Counted from the first letter of the stretch, positions 52,217 to 61,449 are shown. The stretch is 63,538 nucleotides of DNA from Bacillota bacterium (GCA_017577895.1 PKQY01000005.1:1-63538), one strand, 5' to 3'. Translations and numbers: made by a program. Notes: generated from the sequence alone by a model not told the origin.

Positions 52217-53172
52217 GCTTTACTCTCCCTTAACACGAGATATAGGAAGTAAATGCCGCCGACAAAGTTGATGATGACGCTGAGGGTGGTCGAAAAAGTA
52301 AACACCCGTTCGACAACCCACTGCCCGCCCACCAGCATGACGATGCTGATGAGAGCAGCTGCCGCCATCACCTGTCGATGGCGAAACGTCGACATAAACT
52401 GATACGCAACGTTGGCGACAATCAGCCCGAGGAACGTGATGGGACCGACCAGCGCCGTGGCGATGGACACCAGCGCCGCCACGATGACAAACAGGCGGGA
52501 GACGATAGCATCGTACTCGACGCCCAAATTGATGGCATGGTCTCGACCGAGCGCCAGCACGTCCAAATATTTTGCGAAGCGGAGGAAATAAAGCATCACC
52601 GCAGCGACAGTCAGCAAGGCGATGAACAGCAAATTCGTTTTGACGTTGTTGAAGCTGGCGAACATCCGATCCTGGATGACGAGAAACTCGTTCGGATCGA
52701 TGAGCATCTGCATAAATGACGTGGCGCTGCGGAAAAAGGTGCCCAGCACGATCCCGACCAAGAGCACGAAGAAAATGTTGGTACCGTCCCGCCGGAACAT
52801 GAGCCGGTATAACAGGAGCGAAAACAGCATCATCACACCGGCCGACAGCAAGAACATCAGGTTGTCGTCCATGAAGACGAACGCCGCAGAGCCAAACAAG
52901 AACACGAACACCGTGTTGATGAACATGTACAGCGCATCCAGACCGATGATGGACGGCGTAAGAATCCGGTTGTTCGTAATGGTCTGGAAGACGACGGTCG
53001 AAAAGGCAATGACCACGCCGGTCAGAACGATGGCACTGAGCTTCATGAGCCGTCGCGGGAGGATGTAATCCAAGTTGCCCACAAGGTGGCTCAACATGTA
53101 GAGAGCGATGCATCCGAGGGCCACCGCGGCCAGCACAACCAGCTTTACTCGGTCACGGGTCTCATCACGCAT
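52213..53172 (-). CDS. yclO: Iron-siderophore ABC transporter permease
   Basis: A 319-residue FecCD-type permease with about nine spans; GPITFLGLIVANVAYQFM is the conserved cytoplasmic coupling region. Start ATG 53172 behind AGGAG; it overlaps the yclN gene by 8 bases. Confidence 0.92.
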   Translation of the reverse strand: MRDETRDRVKLVVLAAVALGCIALYMLSHLVGNLDYILPRRLMKLSAIVLTGVVIAFSTVVFQTITNNRILTPSIIGLDALYMFINTVFVFLFGSAAFVFMDDNLMFLLSAGVMMLFSLLLYRLMFRRDGTNIFFVLLVGIVLGTFFRSATSFMQMLIDPNEFLVIQDRMFASFNNVKTNLLFIALLTVAAVMLYFLRFAKYLDVLALGRDHAINLGVEYDAIVSRLFVIVAALVSIATALVGPITFLGLIVANVAYQFMSTFRHRQVMAAAALISIVMLVGGQWVVERVFTFSTTLSVIINFVGGIYFLYLVLRESKA

Positions 53173-54118
53173 GGTTCCGGCTCCTCATCAGCAAGTATAG
53201 GAAAACCACGCTGCCGATAATCCCGACGGTCAAACCGATGGGAATTTCGTACGGGTAGATGAGCACCCGCCCCAAAATGTCGCAGACTAAGAGAAACACG
53301 GCTCCGAGCAAAGCGGTCAGAAAGATGTTTTGCCGCAAATGATCGCCCCGCAGTATCGTCACGATGTTTGGGATAATCAAGCCCAGAAACGGAATCGTCC
53401 CGACGGTCAAAATGACCACCGCCGTCACTAATGCGACAATGACCAACCCAATATTCACCACTTGCCGGTAATGCAGTCCCAAGTTGACAGCAAATTCTTC
53501 GCCCATGCCGGCGATCGTAAACCGATCGGCGTACAAATACGCGATGATGACGAGCGGGATACTGATGTACAACATTTCGTATCGACCGCTGACGATCATG
53601 GAAAAATCGCCAAAAAACCACGCGCCGATGCTTTGAATCAAGTTATATTTGTAGGCAAAAAAGGTGGTGATGGAGTCAATCACGTTCCCCAACATCAAGC
53701 CGACCAAGGGAATAAAGATGGCGTTTTTGAATTGGACCCGCTCCAAAATCTTCATGAATAACAACGTCCCCAACAAGGCAAACAAGAACGCCAACAACAT
53801 TTTTTGCAACGTCGTCGCCGCACCGAAAAGGATCAAGGACACCAAGATGCCCAGCCGGGCCGCGTCTTCTGTCCCCGCCGTCGTAGGCGAAACGAATTTG
53901 TTGCGGCTCAACTGCTGCATGATGAGCCCGACGATGCCCATGCTGGCCCCCGCGATGATCAGACTGATGAGTCGGGGAATGCGGCTGACGAACATGATAT
54001 GCCATTGTTCTTCGTTCCATTGGAGCAAGTCCGCTAGACGGATCTCCTTGACCCCGACAAACAAGGAAAGCGCCGAAAATATGAGCAATGCCGGGAATAA
54101 ATACCGTTTTCGCAACAT
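53165..54118 (-). CDS. yclN: Iron-siderophore ABC transporter permease
   Basis: A 317-residue FecCD-type permease and first gene of the operon. RIPRLISLIIAGASMGIVGL and QQLSRNKFVSPTTAGTEDAA are very close to B. subtilis YclN as I remember it, as are MKILERVQF and LGRVLIYPYEIPIGL. Control by Fur is likely because of two Fur-box-like sites upstream. Confidence 0.93.
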   Translation of the reverse strand: MLRKRYLFPALLIFSALSLFVGVKEIRLADLLQWNEEQWHIMFVSRIPRLISLIIAGASMGIVGLIMQQLSRNKFVSPTTAGTEDAARLGILVSLILFGAATTLQKMLLAFLFALLGTLLFMKILERVQFKNAIFIPLVGLMLGNVIDSITTFFAYKYNLIQSIGAWFFGDFSMIVSGRYEMLYISIPLVIIAYLYADRFTIAGMGEEFAVNLGLHYRQVVNIGLVIVALVTAVVILTVGTIPFLGLIIPNIVTILRGDHLRQNIFLTALLGAVFLLVCDILGRVLIYPYEIPIGLTVGIIGSVVFLYLLMRSRNHA

Positions 54119-54164
54119 GATCGTTGGTTCGTTTCCTCTTCAATAATCGATGAACGCGTTCATC

Positions 54165-54190
54165 CGATAATAACGAGAATCATTATCATT
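54165..54190. promoter_or_regulatory. Fur box 1 upstream of yclN
   Basis: GATAATAACGAGAATCATTA followed by TCATT matches the overlapping heptamer pattern of Fur sites (TGATAATNATTATCA); it lies about 50 bases before the yclN start. Confidence 0.8.
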
Positions 54191-54269
54191 TAATAAGAGT
54201 CAAAAAAAGAAAACCAGTCTTTTTCTCCGTTTTTCCCCCTTGATCTCTTGATTTTGGGTTCCGTCATGA

Positions 54270-54297
54270 ATGATTATAGTGATAATGATTTTCAGTG
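54270..54297. promoter_or_regulatory. Fur-box-like site 2
   Basis: TGATTATAGTGATAATGATT followed by TTCAGTGT has a good Fur core (TGATAATGATTTTCA). It lies about 150 bases from yclN and about 90 bases upstream of the hsp20 promoter. Confidence 0.6.
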
Positions 54298-54383
54298 TCA
54301 ACATTCTCTTTGCAAAATGATTCTTTACAAAAACCTGCAACGTGGTGGGCTTTTTTCATTTTGGAAGACATTTTTGCAACTTT

Positions 54384-54413
54384 TTGACAGATACTGGTCA
54401 GTTTTTTCACAAT
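54384..54413 (+). promoter_or_regulatory. Probable promoter of hsp20
   Basis: TTGACA (54384-54389) and CACAAT (54408-54413) are 18 bases apart. No CIRCE or CtsR heptamer pair was seen near it. Confidence 0.45.
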
Positions 54414-54494
54414 TTCGTTAATCGCATTGACGGGGCTACCGTCCAAAGCAAATACTGGAATTGGAAACACCGATTTGAAAGGAGTGAATGGACG

Positions 54495-54935
54495 ATGCCC
54501 CGTTTCCCGCAAGAACCTTTTCGCGCCTTGGACACGCTCCGCAAAGAGCTGATGGGCCATTTCTGGGAGCCGAGCAACTGGAATTTCTTTCAAACCCAGG
54601 CCATGCAGACCGACGTATATGAAACCGACACGGAAGTCGTCGTGAAGTGCGACATTCCCGGCATCGAGAAAAAGGAAAACATTCAAATTCAGCTGGACGG
54701 CCAACAACTGACCATCCAGGCCACGGTCGAACGGGAAGAAAAAGTGGAAAACGAAAAGCGCCGGTTTTACCGGGAGGAACGGTATTACGGACAAATGTCC
54801 AGAACCATCACGTTGCCTCATCCGGTCGATGAAACCAGCGCCAAAGCCACTTACAAAAACGGCGTGTTGGAAATTCGGCTGAAAAAAGCGCAACCGCCGC
54901 AACAAAACTTTATCGATATTGACTTTTATTCCTAA
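54495..54935 (+). CDS. hsp20: Small heat shock protein, Hsp20 family
   Basis: A 146-residue chaperone that holds unfolding proteins. The alpha-crystallin domain covers about residues 42-140 (TDVYETDTEVVVKCDIPGIE, ITLPHPVDETSAKATYKNGV with the LEIRL strand). ATG 54495 follows AAAGGAGTG by 8 bases. A paralogue with almost the same N-terminus starts at 63339. Confidence 0.93.
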   Translation: MPRFPQEPFRALDTLRKELMGHFWEPSNWNFFQTQAMQTDVYETDTEVVVKCDIPGIEKKENIQIQLDGQQLTIQATVEREEKVENEKRRFYREERYYGQMSRTITLPHPVDETSAKATYKNGVLEIRLKKAQPPQQNFIDIDFYS

Positions 54936-54995
54936 TCTTAATCCTATAAACCTGTATCCCAATGGTCATCCCGGAAACAACATGGACGCATATCT

Positions 54996-55034
54996 GCGCC
55001 TTCAATCCCAAAGCGATTGAAGGCGCCTTTTTTC
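54996..55034 (+). terminator. Terminator of hsp20
   Basis: GCGCCTTCAATC and GATTGAAGGCGC form a perfect 12-base stem with a 7-base loop, followed by CTTTTTT. Confidence 0.93.
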
Positions 55035-55040
55035 ATTTTC

Positions 55041-56471
55041 TTACAAGCCAATGGACACAAATTTCTCTTCCAAATATTCTTCAATGCCGTACTTGCCGCC
55101 TTCTCGGCCGATGCCGCTTTCTTTGACCCCGCCAAACGGCGCCTGCACCGTGGTCGGCACCGGGTCATTGACGCCGACAATGCCGTATTCCAACGCTTCC
55201 ATCACGCGAATGGCCCGGCTCAAATCGCGGGTGTAAAAATATGCTGCTAACCCGTAACGGGTATCGTTGGCTTCCCGAATGACTTCCTCTTCGTCGCGGA
55301 AGACAAAAATCGGAGCCACCGGACCAAACGTTTCTTCTTGGGCAATCCGCATGGATTTTTTGACGTTCATGAGCAACGTCGGCTGATAAAAATAGCCTTT
55401 CGCACCTTCACCTTCCAACCAGCGGCTGCCGCCGCACAAAACCTGAGCTCCTTTCTCCACCGCGTCCCGCACGTGCTGGTCCACTTTGTCCAGTGCCGCC
55501 TGGTTGATCAACGGCCCGATTTGCGTCGCCTCATCCAACCCGTTCCCCAAGCGCAACGCCTTGACCTTATCGGTCAAAATGGCGCCAAAGGGCTCGGCCA
55601 CCTGCTCGTGAACGTAGATGCGGTTTGTGCAAATGCACGTCTGCCCCGCATTGCGGAACTTGCTGGCGATGACGCCTTCGGCCGCTTTTTCCAAATCGGC
55701 ATCTTCAAAAACGATGAACGGCGCGTGCCCGCCCAGTTCAAACGAAACTTTTTTCATCGTATCGGCGGCCTGCTTCATGAGCAGTTTGCCGACGGCGGTG
55801 GAACCGGTAAACGTGATTTTTCGCACCAGCGGGTTGCTCATCAACTCTTCCCCGACTTCCGTCGCCCGGTCACTGGTGATGAGGTTGACGACACCGGGCG
55901 GGAAACCCGCCTTTTCAAACGCTTCAAAAATGGCGATGGCCGTCAGCGGCGTGGCCGGTGCCGGCTTGAGCACCACGGTACAACCGGCGGCAATGGCCGG
56001 CGCAATTTTGCGCGTAATCATGGAAAAGGGAAAATTCCACGGCGTAATGGCCGCAACGACACCCACCGGCTGTTTCAAGACCAACAGCCGTTTGTTCGCC
56101 GTAGATGCCGGAATGGTGTCGCCGTAAACCCGCTTGCCTTCTTCCGCATACCATTCCAGATATTCCAAGCCCATTTGAATCTCGCTGCGGGCTTCTCGCA
56201 ATGGCTTGCCCATCTCTTTGGTGATCGTCTCAGCCAGCCGCTCGATGCGTTGACGCATGATTTGTACGGCTTCCATCATGTATTGCGCGCGCTCTTTGGC
56301 CGGCAAAGCCGACCAAGCAGGAAAAGCCCGATGGGCCGCCTCAATGGCCATCCGGGTATCTTCTTTGCCCCCGTCGGCCACTTGCCCCAACGTCTCGCCG
56401 GTTGCGGGGTTTGTCACGATAAATGTTTTGCCGTCAGATGCCTGTACCCATTTTCCGTCTATATACAGCAA
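55041..56471 (-). CDS. gabD: Aldehyde dehydrogenase, probably succinate-semialdehyde dehydrogenase
   Basis: A 476-residue NAD(P)-dependent dehydrogenase. ITPWNFPFSMITRKIAPAIA (Asn for catalysis), FTGSTAVGKLL, FELGGHAPFIVFEDAD (general base Glu) and NAGQTCICTNRI (catalytic Cys) match GabD best. It would oxidise succinate semialdehyde to succinate, feeding the TCA cycle. I chose TTG 56471, seven bases after GAGGAGGG; the frame continues to 56546 without a site. Confidence 0.9.
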   Translation of the reverse strand: MLYIDGKWVQASDGKTFIVTNPATGETLGQVADGGKEDTRMAIEAAHRAFPAWSALPAKERAQYMMEAVQIMRQRIERLAETITKEMGKPLREARSEIQMGLEYLEWYAEEGKRVYGDTIPASTANKRLLVLKQPVGVVAAITPWNFPFSMITRKIAPAIAAGCTVVLKPAPATPLTAIAIFEAFEKAGFPPGVVNLITSDRATEVGEELMSNPLVRKITFTGSTAVGKLLMKQAADTMKKVSFELGGHAPFIVFEDADLEKAAEGVIASKFRNAGQTCICTNRIYVHEQVAEPFGAILTDKVKALRLGNGLDEATQIGPLINQAALDKVDQHVRDAVEKGAQVLCGGSRWLEGEGAKGYFYQPTLLMNVKKSMRIAQEETFGPVAPIFVFRDEEEVIREANDTRYGLAAYFYTRDLSRAIRVMEALEYGIVGVNDPVPTTVQAPFGGVKESGIGREGGKYGIEEYLEEKFVSIGL

Positions 56472-56557
56472 CGCTCTTCCCTCCTCTAGAAAGCCAAATT
56501 CCGCTAGCCTAAGTTGATTATAACGAGCCTGTAAACGTTTGCTCAATGTTCACATTT

Positions 56558-57214
56558 TCATGACCAGTCTACAAAGCTGTAATTTCCATCGGAAACGATT
56601 TTTTCAATTCGAATGCCGATGGGATGCTGAAAGATGGGACCATCGGTGACAAACGTATGGAACTCGCCGCTTTCCCCCGTCACATCCACACCGTCTCGCT
56701 CCAGTTCGGCTAACGTCTCCTCATTATAAGGCCGGCCTAAAAAACGTTCGTCGACCATTTGGCGGTTGACCGCCACAATGACGGCTTGAAAACCGAGCGA
56801 TACGAATTCATACGCCAGTTCCCGCCGCGGTCGTTTCCACAACGGAATGTAAGCCGTCAACCCCGCCGCCGCACACACTTTTTCCTGCCAGATGCAATGT
56901 CCTTCCAAATCGATGTCACCAAAGACACCGACTTGTACACCTTGCGCTTTGAAGCGGCGCAATTGGTCCACAAACACCTTTTCGTAATCGTCCCAGGAAG
57001 CGGAACGGGTCACCAGGGGAATGTTCAGGCTTTGCGCCTGTTTTTCCAAGAGGTGTTTTGGCAGCCCGTGGGCCCGGGAACGCAAACCGTCTTCCTCAAA
57101 CATGGTAAAAAGAAAGCGGGGTTTTCCATTGTTCCGCAAGGCGTGATAAAGCGCCAACGTCGAGTCTTTTCCCCCGCTCCATGAACTGAAAAACGGTTGA
57201 TTGGAGATGGACAT
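56558..57214 (-). CDS. Dph6/diphthine-ammonia-ligase-like ATP pyrophosphatase
   Basis: A 218-residue adenine-nucleotide alpha-hydrolase. The PP-loop SWSGGKDSTLALYHA and FTMFEEDGLRSRAHG, FGDIDLEGHCIW and ESGEFHTFVTDGPIF are typical of the Dph6 family. Diphthamide is not made in bacteria, so the true substrate is unknown. ATG 57214 follows AGGTGACC; an ATG at 57295 is unsupported. Confidence 0.87.
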   Translation of the reverse strand: MSISNQPFFSSWSGGKDSTLALYHALRNNGKPRFLFTMFEEDGLRSRAHGLPKHLLEKQAQSLNIPLVTRSASWDDYEKVFVDQLRRFKAQGVQVGVFGDIDLEGHCIWQEKVCAAAGLTAYIPLWKRPRRELAYEFVSLGFQAVIVAVNRQMVDERFLGRPYNEETLAELERDGVDVTGESGEFHTFVTDGPIFQHPIGIRIEKIVSDGNYSFVDWS

Positions 57215-57347
57215 GGAGTGGTCACCTGCTTGCTTCCAATTTTGTTTCCACCATTCTAACACTTCTATGGCAACCTGGCGAATATCACCTTCCAATCATC
57301 AATAAAAGCACTCTCTCGGGTGCGAACTCACATGTCGTGCAAAAATT

Positions 57348-57656
57348 CTAGAATCTTTTATTAAACGTTGGTTTAAGTTTTTCTATTAAGTAGTGTTCCA
57401 ACGCTGAAATAAAATACCACTCATCTTGTTCATTAAATATGATTACACCCACTTCCGTATCATCATCTCTAATGACCGTTTCCCAATCATCCCCATATGC
57501 ATGAATTTGGTTTAAAATTCTCGACTTTAATCCAACTGTTGGAAGAGCCCTGCCAACGTATTTAATCTGTCCATCTTGAAGAAAATAATAAATTCCACAT
57601 GCATCTTTTAACTCATCCGTAAATTTTGAACATCTGGCCCACCGAGTCGAAAAAAA
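57348..57656 (-). pseudogene. 5'-truncated GIY-YIG domain protein
   Basis: A minus-strand frame of 103 codons ends at 57348 and reads GIYYFLQDGQIKYVGRALPT, VGLKSRILNQIHAYGDDWE and EHYLIEKLKPTFNKRF: both GIY and YVG motifs, the Arg and the late Glu-Asn of GIY-YIG nucleases. It has no start codon before the GIY motif, and its 5' end overlaps the 5' end of the M23 gene on the other strand. AT-rich, unlike its neighbours, which suggests acquired DNA. Confidence 0.7.
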
Positions 57657-58021
57657 TCACCTCCCGTTTCGGTTACCGTCGGGATCCGTTTACCAAACGA
57701 AAAAGCTTCCATGCCGGCATCGACATCGGCGGTCAAATCAACGATCCCGTATACGCCACCGCCGCCGGGAAAGTCGTTGCTGCCGGTTACCAGCGGGCCA
57801 TGGGTTACTACGTCGCCATCGACCATGGCAACGGACTGCAAACCCGGTATTTGCATCTGAACAAAATCCTCGTGCGCCCAGGCTCTTTGGTCGAAAAAGG
57901 ACAGCGCATCGCCTTACTCGGCAACACCGGCCGCAGCACCGGCCCCCACTTGCATTTCGAAATCATCAAAAACGGTCAACTGGTCGATCCGCTTTCTTAT
58001 TTGCAAGCAGCGACCCATTAA
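57626..58021 (+). CDS. M23 metallopeptidase domain protein, N-terminus truncated
   Basis: A LytM-type zinc endopeptidase domain: NIWPTESKKITSRFGYRRDP, HAGIDIGG (zinc His/Asp) and TGPHLHFEI (HxH). Homology begins right at the first possible start (TTG 57626), which has no ribosome binding site, whereas relatives have a signal or membrane segment and often a coiled coil before this domain. So it is probably the 3' part of a gene cut at about 57.63 kb. It precedes bactofilin by 24 bases; M23-bactofilin pairs shape the cell wall in other bacteria. Confidence 0.75.
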   Translation: MNIWPTESKKITSRFGYRRDPFTKRKSFHAGIDIGGQINDPVYATAAGKVVAAGYQRAMGYYVAIDHGNGLQTRYLHLNKILVRPGSLVEKGQRIALLGNTGRSTGPHLHFEIIKNGQLVDPLSYLQAATH

Positions 58022-58045
58022 CATCCAAAAAAATAAGGGGGACTC

Positions 58046-58459
58046 GTGTTGTTAAAAACAGGCAAAAAAACACCCTTGGAACAAACCGATACGTTAATCG
58101 GAACAGACAGCATCTTTGAAGGAACCATTCGCTCCCAGGCCAGCGTCCGCATCGAAGGACAAATGAAAGGTAACATCTATTGTGAAGGGGACTGCATCAT
58201 CGGCGAAAGCGGCGTCGTGGAGTCCAACATTCACGCCCGCAATGTCAGTATCGCGGGAAAAGTCCACGGGGAGATCCATGCCAGCGGCACGTTAAGCATC
58301 TTATCCACCGGCACACTCATCGGCAATTGCCACACCCCAACGCTCATCATTGAAGAAGGCGGCACTTTCCACGGTCAAAGCCACATGATGGACCACCGTG
58401 AAACGCCGACGGATAGCAACTCATCAAACGAAAAGCCAAGCAAAACAAAAACGACTTGA
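58046..58459 (+). CDS. Bactofilin
   Basis: A 137-residue cytoskeletal protein with a central beta-helix (about 20-110: SIFEGTIRSQASVRIEGQMK, GDCIIGESGVVESNIHARNV, GEIHASGTLSILSTG) and disordered ends. Bactofilins polymerise without nucleotide and often recruit M23 peptidases encoded next door. It starts at GTG 58046 behind AAGGGGG. Confidence 0.9.
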   Translation: MLLKTGKKTPLEQTDTLIGTDSIFEGTIRSQASVRIEGQMKGNIYCEGDCIIGESGVVESNIHARNVSIAGKVHGEIHASGTLSILSTGTLIGNCHTPTLIIEEGGTFHGQSHMMDHRETPTDSNSSNEKPSKTKTT

Positions 58460-59061
58460 CGATATCGTCCTCATCCTTGACGAACATGCATAAACTGATG
58501 GAGACCAACCCCATCCCTCCTCATTGCACCGTCATTTTCATGCCGCAAAAAATCTAGGAGAAACTCCTCGGCTTGTGATTGTTCTTAGGAGCTTCAAACA
58601 CGCTAATTTGGCCCCTGGCGTTCAGTACCCAGATCACCACCAGCGTCACCGTCGCGTTGCCCAAAATCACGCGCAACGGTCAGCAACGTGAGGTCGACGT
58701 CGAAAAGGCAAATCACCTAAAAAATGGGCAATCGCAAAATGACACGTATCATGCGCATCCCTTGTCATGGAATACGACATCTTAATGAGCTACGCAGTTG
58801 CCGCCATCCTGTCGCATACATCGTGCGAGGCGGCGACCGGCGGATTAACCGCGTGCTGAAGATCATGGTGAGCGTCCATGTTTTGGTCATGTCGACCATC
58901 TTGATGCTCGGCCTTTATTTACAAATGTCGGGCGCCAACGTGTCATTGGGGAACATGGAACCCGTCACTACGCTGTACCGGAAAACGGTTGTCCATCAGT
59001 TCATACGTATAACATCGGGTCCGAGATGATGAACGTCTTGAAATGATGGCCGCAAAAAGAC
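58460..59061. other. Intergenic stretch without a convincing gene
   Basis: Several short frames exist (for instance 58724-59029 plus and 58579-58785 plus) but none has a good ribosome binding site, and none shows motifs I recognise. Codon patterns change frame along the stretch, so it could be decayed coding DNA. A weak hairpin GGAG-AAA-CTCC lies near 58556. Confidence 0.4.
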
Positions 59062-59094
59062 AAAAAAAACGCAAACAGGCTAAACCGCCTGTTT
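59062..59094 (-). terminator. Terminator of the chemoreceptor gene
   Basis: On the minus strand AAACAGGC pairs with GCCTGTTT around a 6-base loop and runs into TTTTTTTT after GCG; the stop codon is inside the stem. Confidence 0.85.
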
Positions 59095-60355
59095 ACGTTT
59101 TCCGAAAAAACCCCATGGCTTCGTACAACCGGTTGGCCGTGTCGTTGAGCACTTCGGAAGAAGAGAACAACTTCTGCATGGCCGCCAACTGTTTGTTCAA
59201 CGCTTCGGCCACTTGTTTGGTGTTGTCGGCCGCCTCCCGCGCAATATCGGTCATCTCGTCCATAGAACGGGCGACTTGCTGAAAACTGTCGGCGATATGG
59301 GTAGAAGAAGCGGACGCTTGGTGGATCTTTGCGGACACTTCCCGGGTCGCATCGACGATGCGCTGAAACACTTCGCCAGCCAACCGCACGGCGTCTAACC
59401 CTTTCTGGACTTTCGACATCATGGTCCGGATCATCTCCACGACCTGCGCCGTGTCTTGCTGAATTTTGGCCACCAAGGCGCCGATCTGTCTAGACGCTTC
59501 GCCCGATTGGACGGCCAGCTGCCGGACGTCGCTGGCCACCACCGAAAAACTTCTTCCTTGCTCGCCGGCCCGAGCCGCTTCAATGGCTGCATTTAATGCC
59601 AACAAGTTCGTCTGTGAAGCCAGATGTGTGATCATATCCAATATATCGCCAATCTCATGCGAGCGCGTCTGCAAATCGTCGACGACCGCCGCAGCTTCTG
59701 AGACCGAATCGCTGGCTTGGCGGATGATGTTCACGGCCTCCTGCACATACTGATTGCCTTGTCCCGCTTTTTCTGTCAGACTCGCGGCCGCTCGGGAAAC
59801 CTCCTGGAGCAGTTCGGTGATGTCTGCCATGTACTGATGCACCTGTTGCAATTCTTGACGGCTGCCCTCGGCGGCTTCCACCTGGGAATTGGCACCAGCC
59901 GCCATCTGGCCGATGGCGGACGAAATCGTTTCCGCCACCGATGCGCTTTCTTGTGCCGTGGCGTACAGTTCCTGGGAAGAGGAAGCCACTTGACTGGCCG
60001 ATTGCATGATCTGTTGCAAGACGCCTTGCCAAACCTCTCCCATGTGATTGATGGAACGGACGACATGCTTCAACTCGCCGGCCTGGCTCTCATCGACTCG
60101 GACTCCCAAATCGCCGTCCGCCATTTGTTGCAACTGTCCCATGATCGGTATCATGGGCGCCACAAACCGCTTGTAGTTCAAACCGCCAATCAGGGCACCT
60201 AGGATGCCGGCGCAACCGACGAAAATGAGCACGTTCAACCACAAATTCATGCCATGATGTCCGTTGGCCCATAAGAGACAATAGCCGACCAAGCCACCTC
60301 CCACCATGGCGCTGGAGGAGCTTCGCAGGATGTAACGCATCAACGAAAACGTCAC
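59093..60355 (-). CDS. Methyl-accepting chemotaxis protein without large sensor domain
   Basis: A 420-residue chemoreceptor. Two membrane spans (about 10-30 and 38-60) enclose only a few extracytoplasmic residues (ANGHHGM), so there is no periplasmic ligand domain. A HAMP-like linker follows, then the signalling coiled coil with the conserved tip (HLASQTNLLALNAAIEAARA). It starts at GTG 60355 behind GGAGGG. It probably senses a membrane or cytoplasmic signal. Confidence 0.92.
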   Translation of the reverse strand: MTFSLMRYILRSSSSAMVGGGLVGYCLLWANGHHGMNLWLNVLIFVGCAGILGALIGGLNYKRFVAPMIPIMGQLQQMADGDLGVRVDESQAGELKHVVRSINHMGEVWQGVLQQIMQSASQVASSSQELYATAQESASVAETISSAIGQMAAGANSQVEAAEGSRQELQQVHQYMADITELLQEVSRAAASLTEKAGQGNQYVQEAVNIIRQASDSVSEAAAVVDDLQTRSHEIGDILDMITHLASQTNLLALNAAIEAARAGEQGRSFSVVASDVRQLAVQSGEASRQIGALVAKIQQDTAQVVEMIRTMMSKVQKGLDAVRLAGEVFQRIVDATREVSAKIHQASASSTHIADSFQQVARSMDEMTDIAREAADNTKQVAEALNKQLAAMQKLFSSSEVLNDTANRLYEAMGFFRKT

Positions 60356-60499
60356 TTTGTCTCAGCCCTCCCTATAAAAAGCTCATGAATCACCAAATGA
60401 ACCATCATTCCATAAAGGGTAAACATTATTATAACAGGCTTTTTCTTCTTTTACATGTTCAGACAAAATTATCAATTAACAGTCATTTCCATAATCAAA

Positions 60500-60540
60500 A
60501 GCCTGTAGACTGACTCTATGGGGAGCATGGTCTACAGGCT
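60500..60540 (-). repeat. AGCCTGTAGAC hairpin, copy 2 (terminator of MCP remnant)
   Basis: AGCCTGTAGAC and GTCTACAGGCT again pair perfectly around a GCTCC-containing loop; on the minus strand TTTTGATT follows. The arms are identical to those at 39847-39887. Confidence 0.85.
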
Positions 60541-60622
60541 CAGAAGAATGGCGGTTGAATGTATATTGATGAACATTACAAGATACTGTCAATATTTGGC
60601 GCATGTGGTGCAGGTTTCCTCA

Positions 60623-60873
60623 TCATTCTTCTGCCTTCCGAAAAAATCCCATGGCTTCGTACAGCTGCATGACCGTGTTGCTGAACGCTTCGGCGGAAGC
60701 GTACAGCTCTTCCATGGCATGTTGTTTGTTCAAAGCATCCGCCACTTGCTTGGTGCTGTCGGCCGCCAGACATCCTGGATCACGTCGAGGGTATAACCGA
60801 TGACAAAGGCCCCGATGGCGGCGCTGGGCACGGTCCGGATCATGTATCGGGCCAATGAAAATGACGTTTTCAT
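60623..60873 (-). pseudogene. Internally deleted chemoreceptor copy
   Basis: From ATG 60873 (behind GGGAGGA) the frame gives KTSFSLARYMIRTVPSAAIG followed by AFVIGYTLDVIQDV, an N-terminus parallel to that of the intact receptor next door. Around 60765 the match jumps in another frame to the last 45 residues (STKQVADALNKQ, VMQLYEAMGFFRK). Roughly 1 kb of HAMP and signalling domain is gone, with a frameshift at the joint. Confidence 0.82.
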
Positions 60874-60993
60874 CTCTGTTCCTCCCTTTTAAGTGAATGA
60901 GCGCCCATTCAATTTTGAAAGTAAAGATCATTTTACTGAAATTTTGCTTCTTTTACAACTTCAGGCAATCAATTACATAATTTTGAAACATTT

Positions 60994-61449
60994 TTAACGT
61001 TTCTCCAACCGTTTTCGCAAAATGATGACCAGAGGAATCCCAAAGGCGCAGACAGCAATGGCTTCCCCCAGACCGATGTACAACGCGGTAATCCAATAGG
61101 GGACGCCGAACATGGGCGCCAAATAGGCACTGACCAAAAAGGCGTTGGCCACGATGGGACACGCATAGGCGAACCACGTCCGGCGCAGCCAATACGTTCC
61201 AATGGCCGCCAACAGCGTCACCAAACTGCCGCCGATGATATCCCACAATCCCAATCCGCCTAGGACGTTGGCCAACAGGCAACCAATGAACAATCCAGGA
61301 ATCGCTTCGATGAAAAAGATGGGCAACACCGTCAGCATCTCGCTGACCCGCACTTGGATCGGACCGTACGAAAACGGCGCAAACGCCAATGTCAACACGA
61401 CATACAGAGCGGCAATGATAGCCGCCTTCGCAATGGAACGAATCGTCAT
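60994..61449 (-). CDS. queT: QueT-type transporter (queuosine precursor, ECF S-component)
   Basis: A 151-residue membrane protein with about five to six spans. AAIIAALYVVLTLAFAPFSY, then QVRVSEMLTVLPIF and GCLLANVLGGLGLWDIIGGS are typical for the QueT/COG4708 family, thought to import a queuosine precursor together with the shared ECF module. ATG 61449 follows GAGGTG. I searched its leader for a preQ1 riboswitch and saw none; only a CCGACA/TGTCGG stem (61468-61499) is present. Confidence 0.88.
   Translation of the reverse strand: MTIRSIAKAAIIAALYVVLTLAFAPFSYGPIQVRVSEMLTVLPIFFIEAIPGLFIGCLLANVLGGLGLWDIIGGSLVTLLAAIGTYWLRRTWFAYACPIVANAFLVSAYLAPMFGVPYWITALYIGLGEAIAVCAFGIPLVIILRKRLEKR

Noticed and set aside
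54264..54962. 232-codon minus frame opposite hsp20
   Set aside because: Hsp20 on the plus strand has clear motifs, ribosome binding site and terminator.
58579..59029. Short plus frames after bactofilin as genes
   Set aside because: No ribosome binding sites, shifting frames and no recognisable domains.
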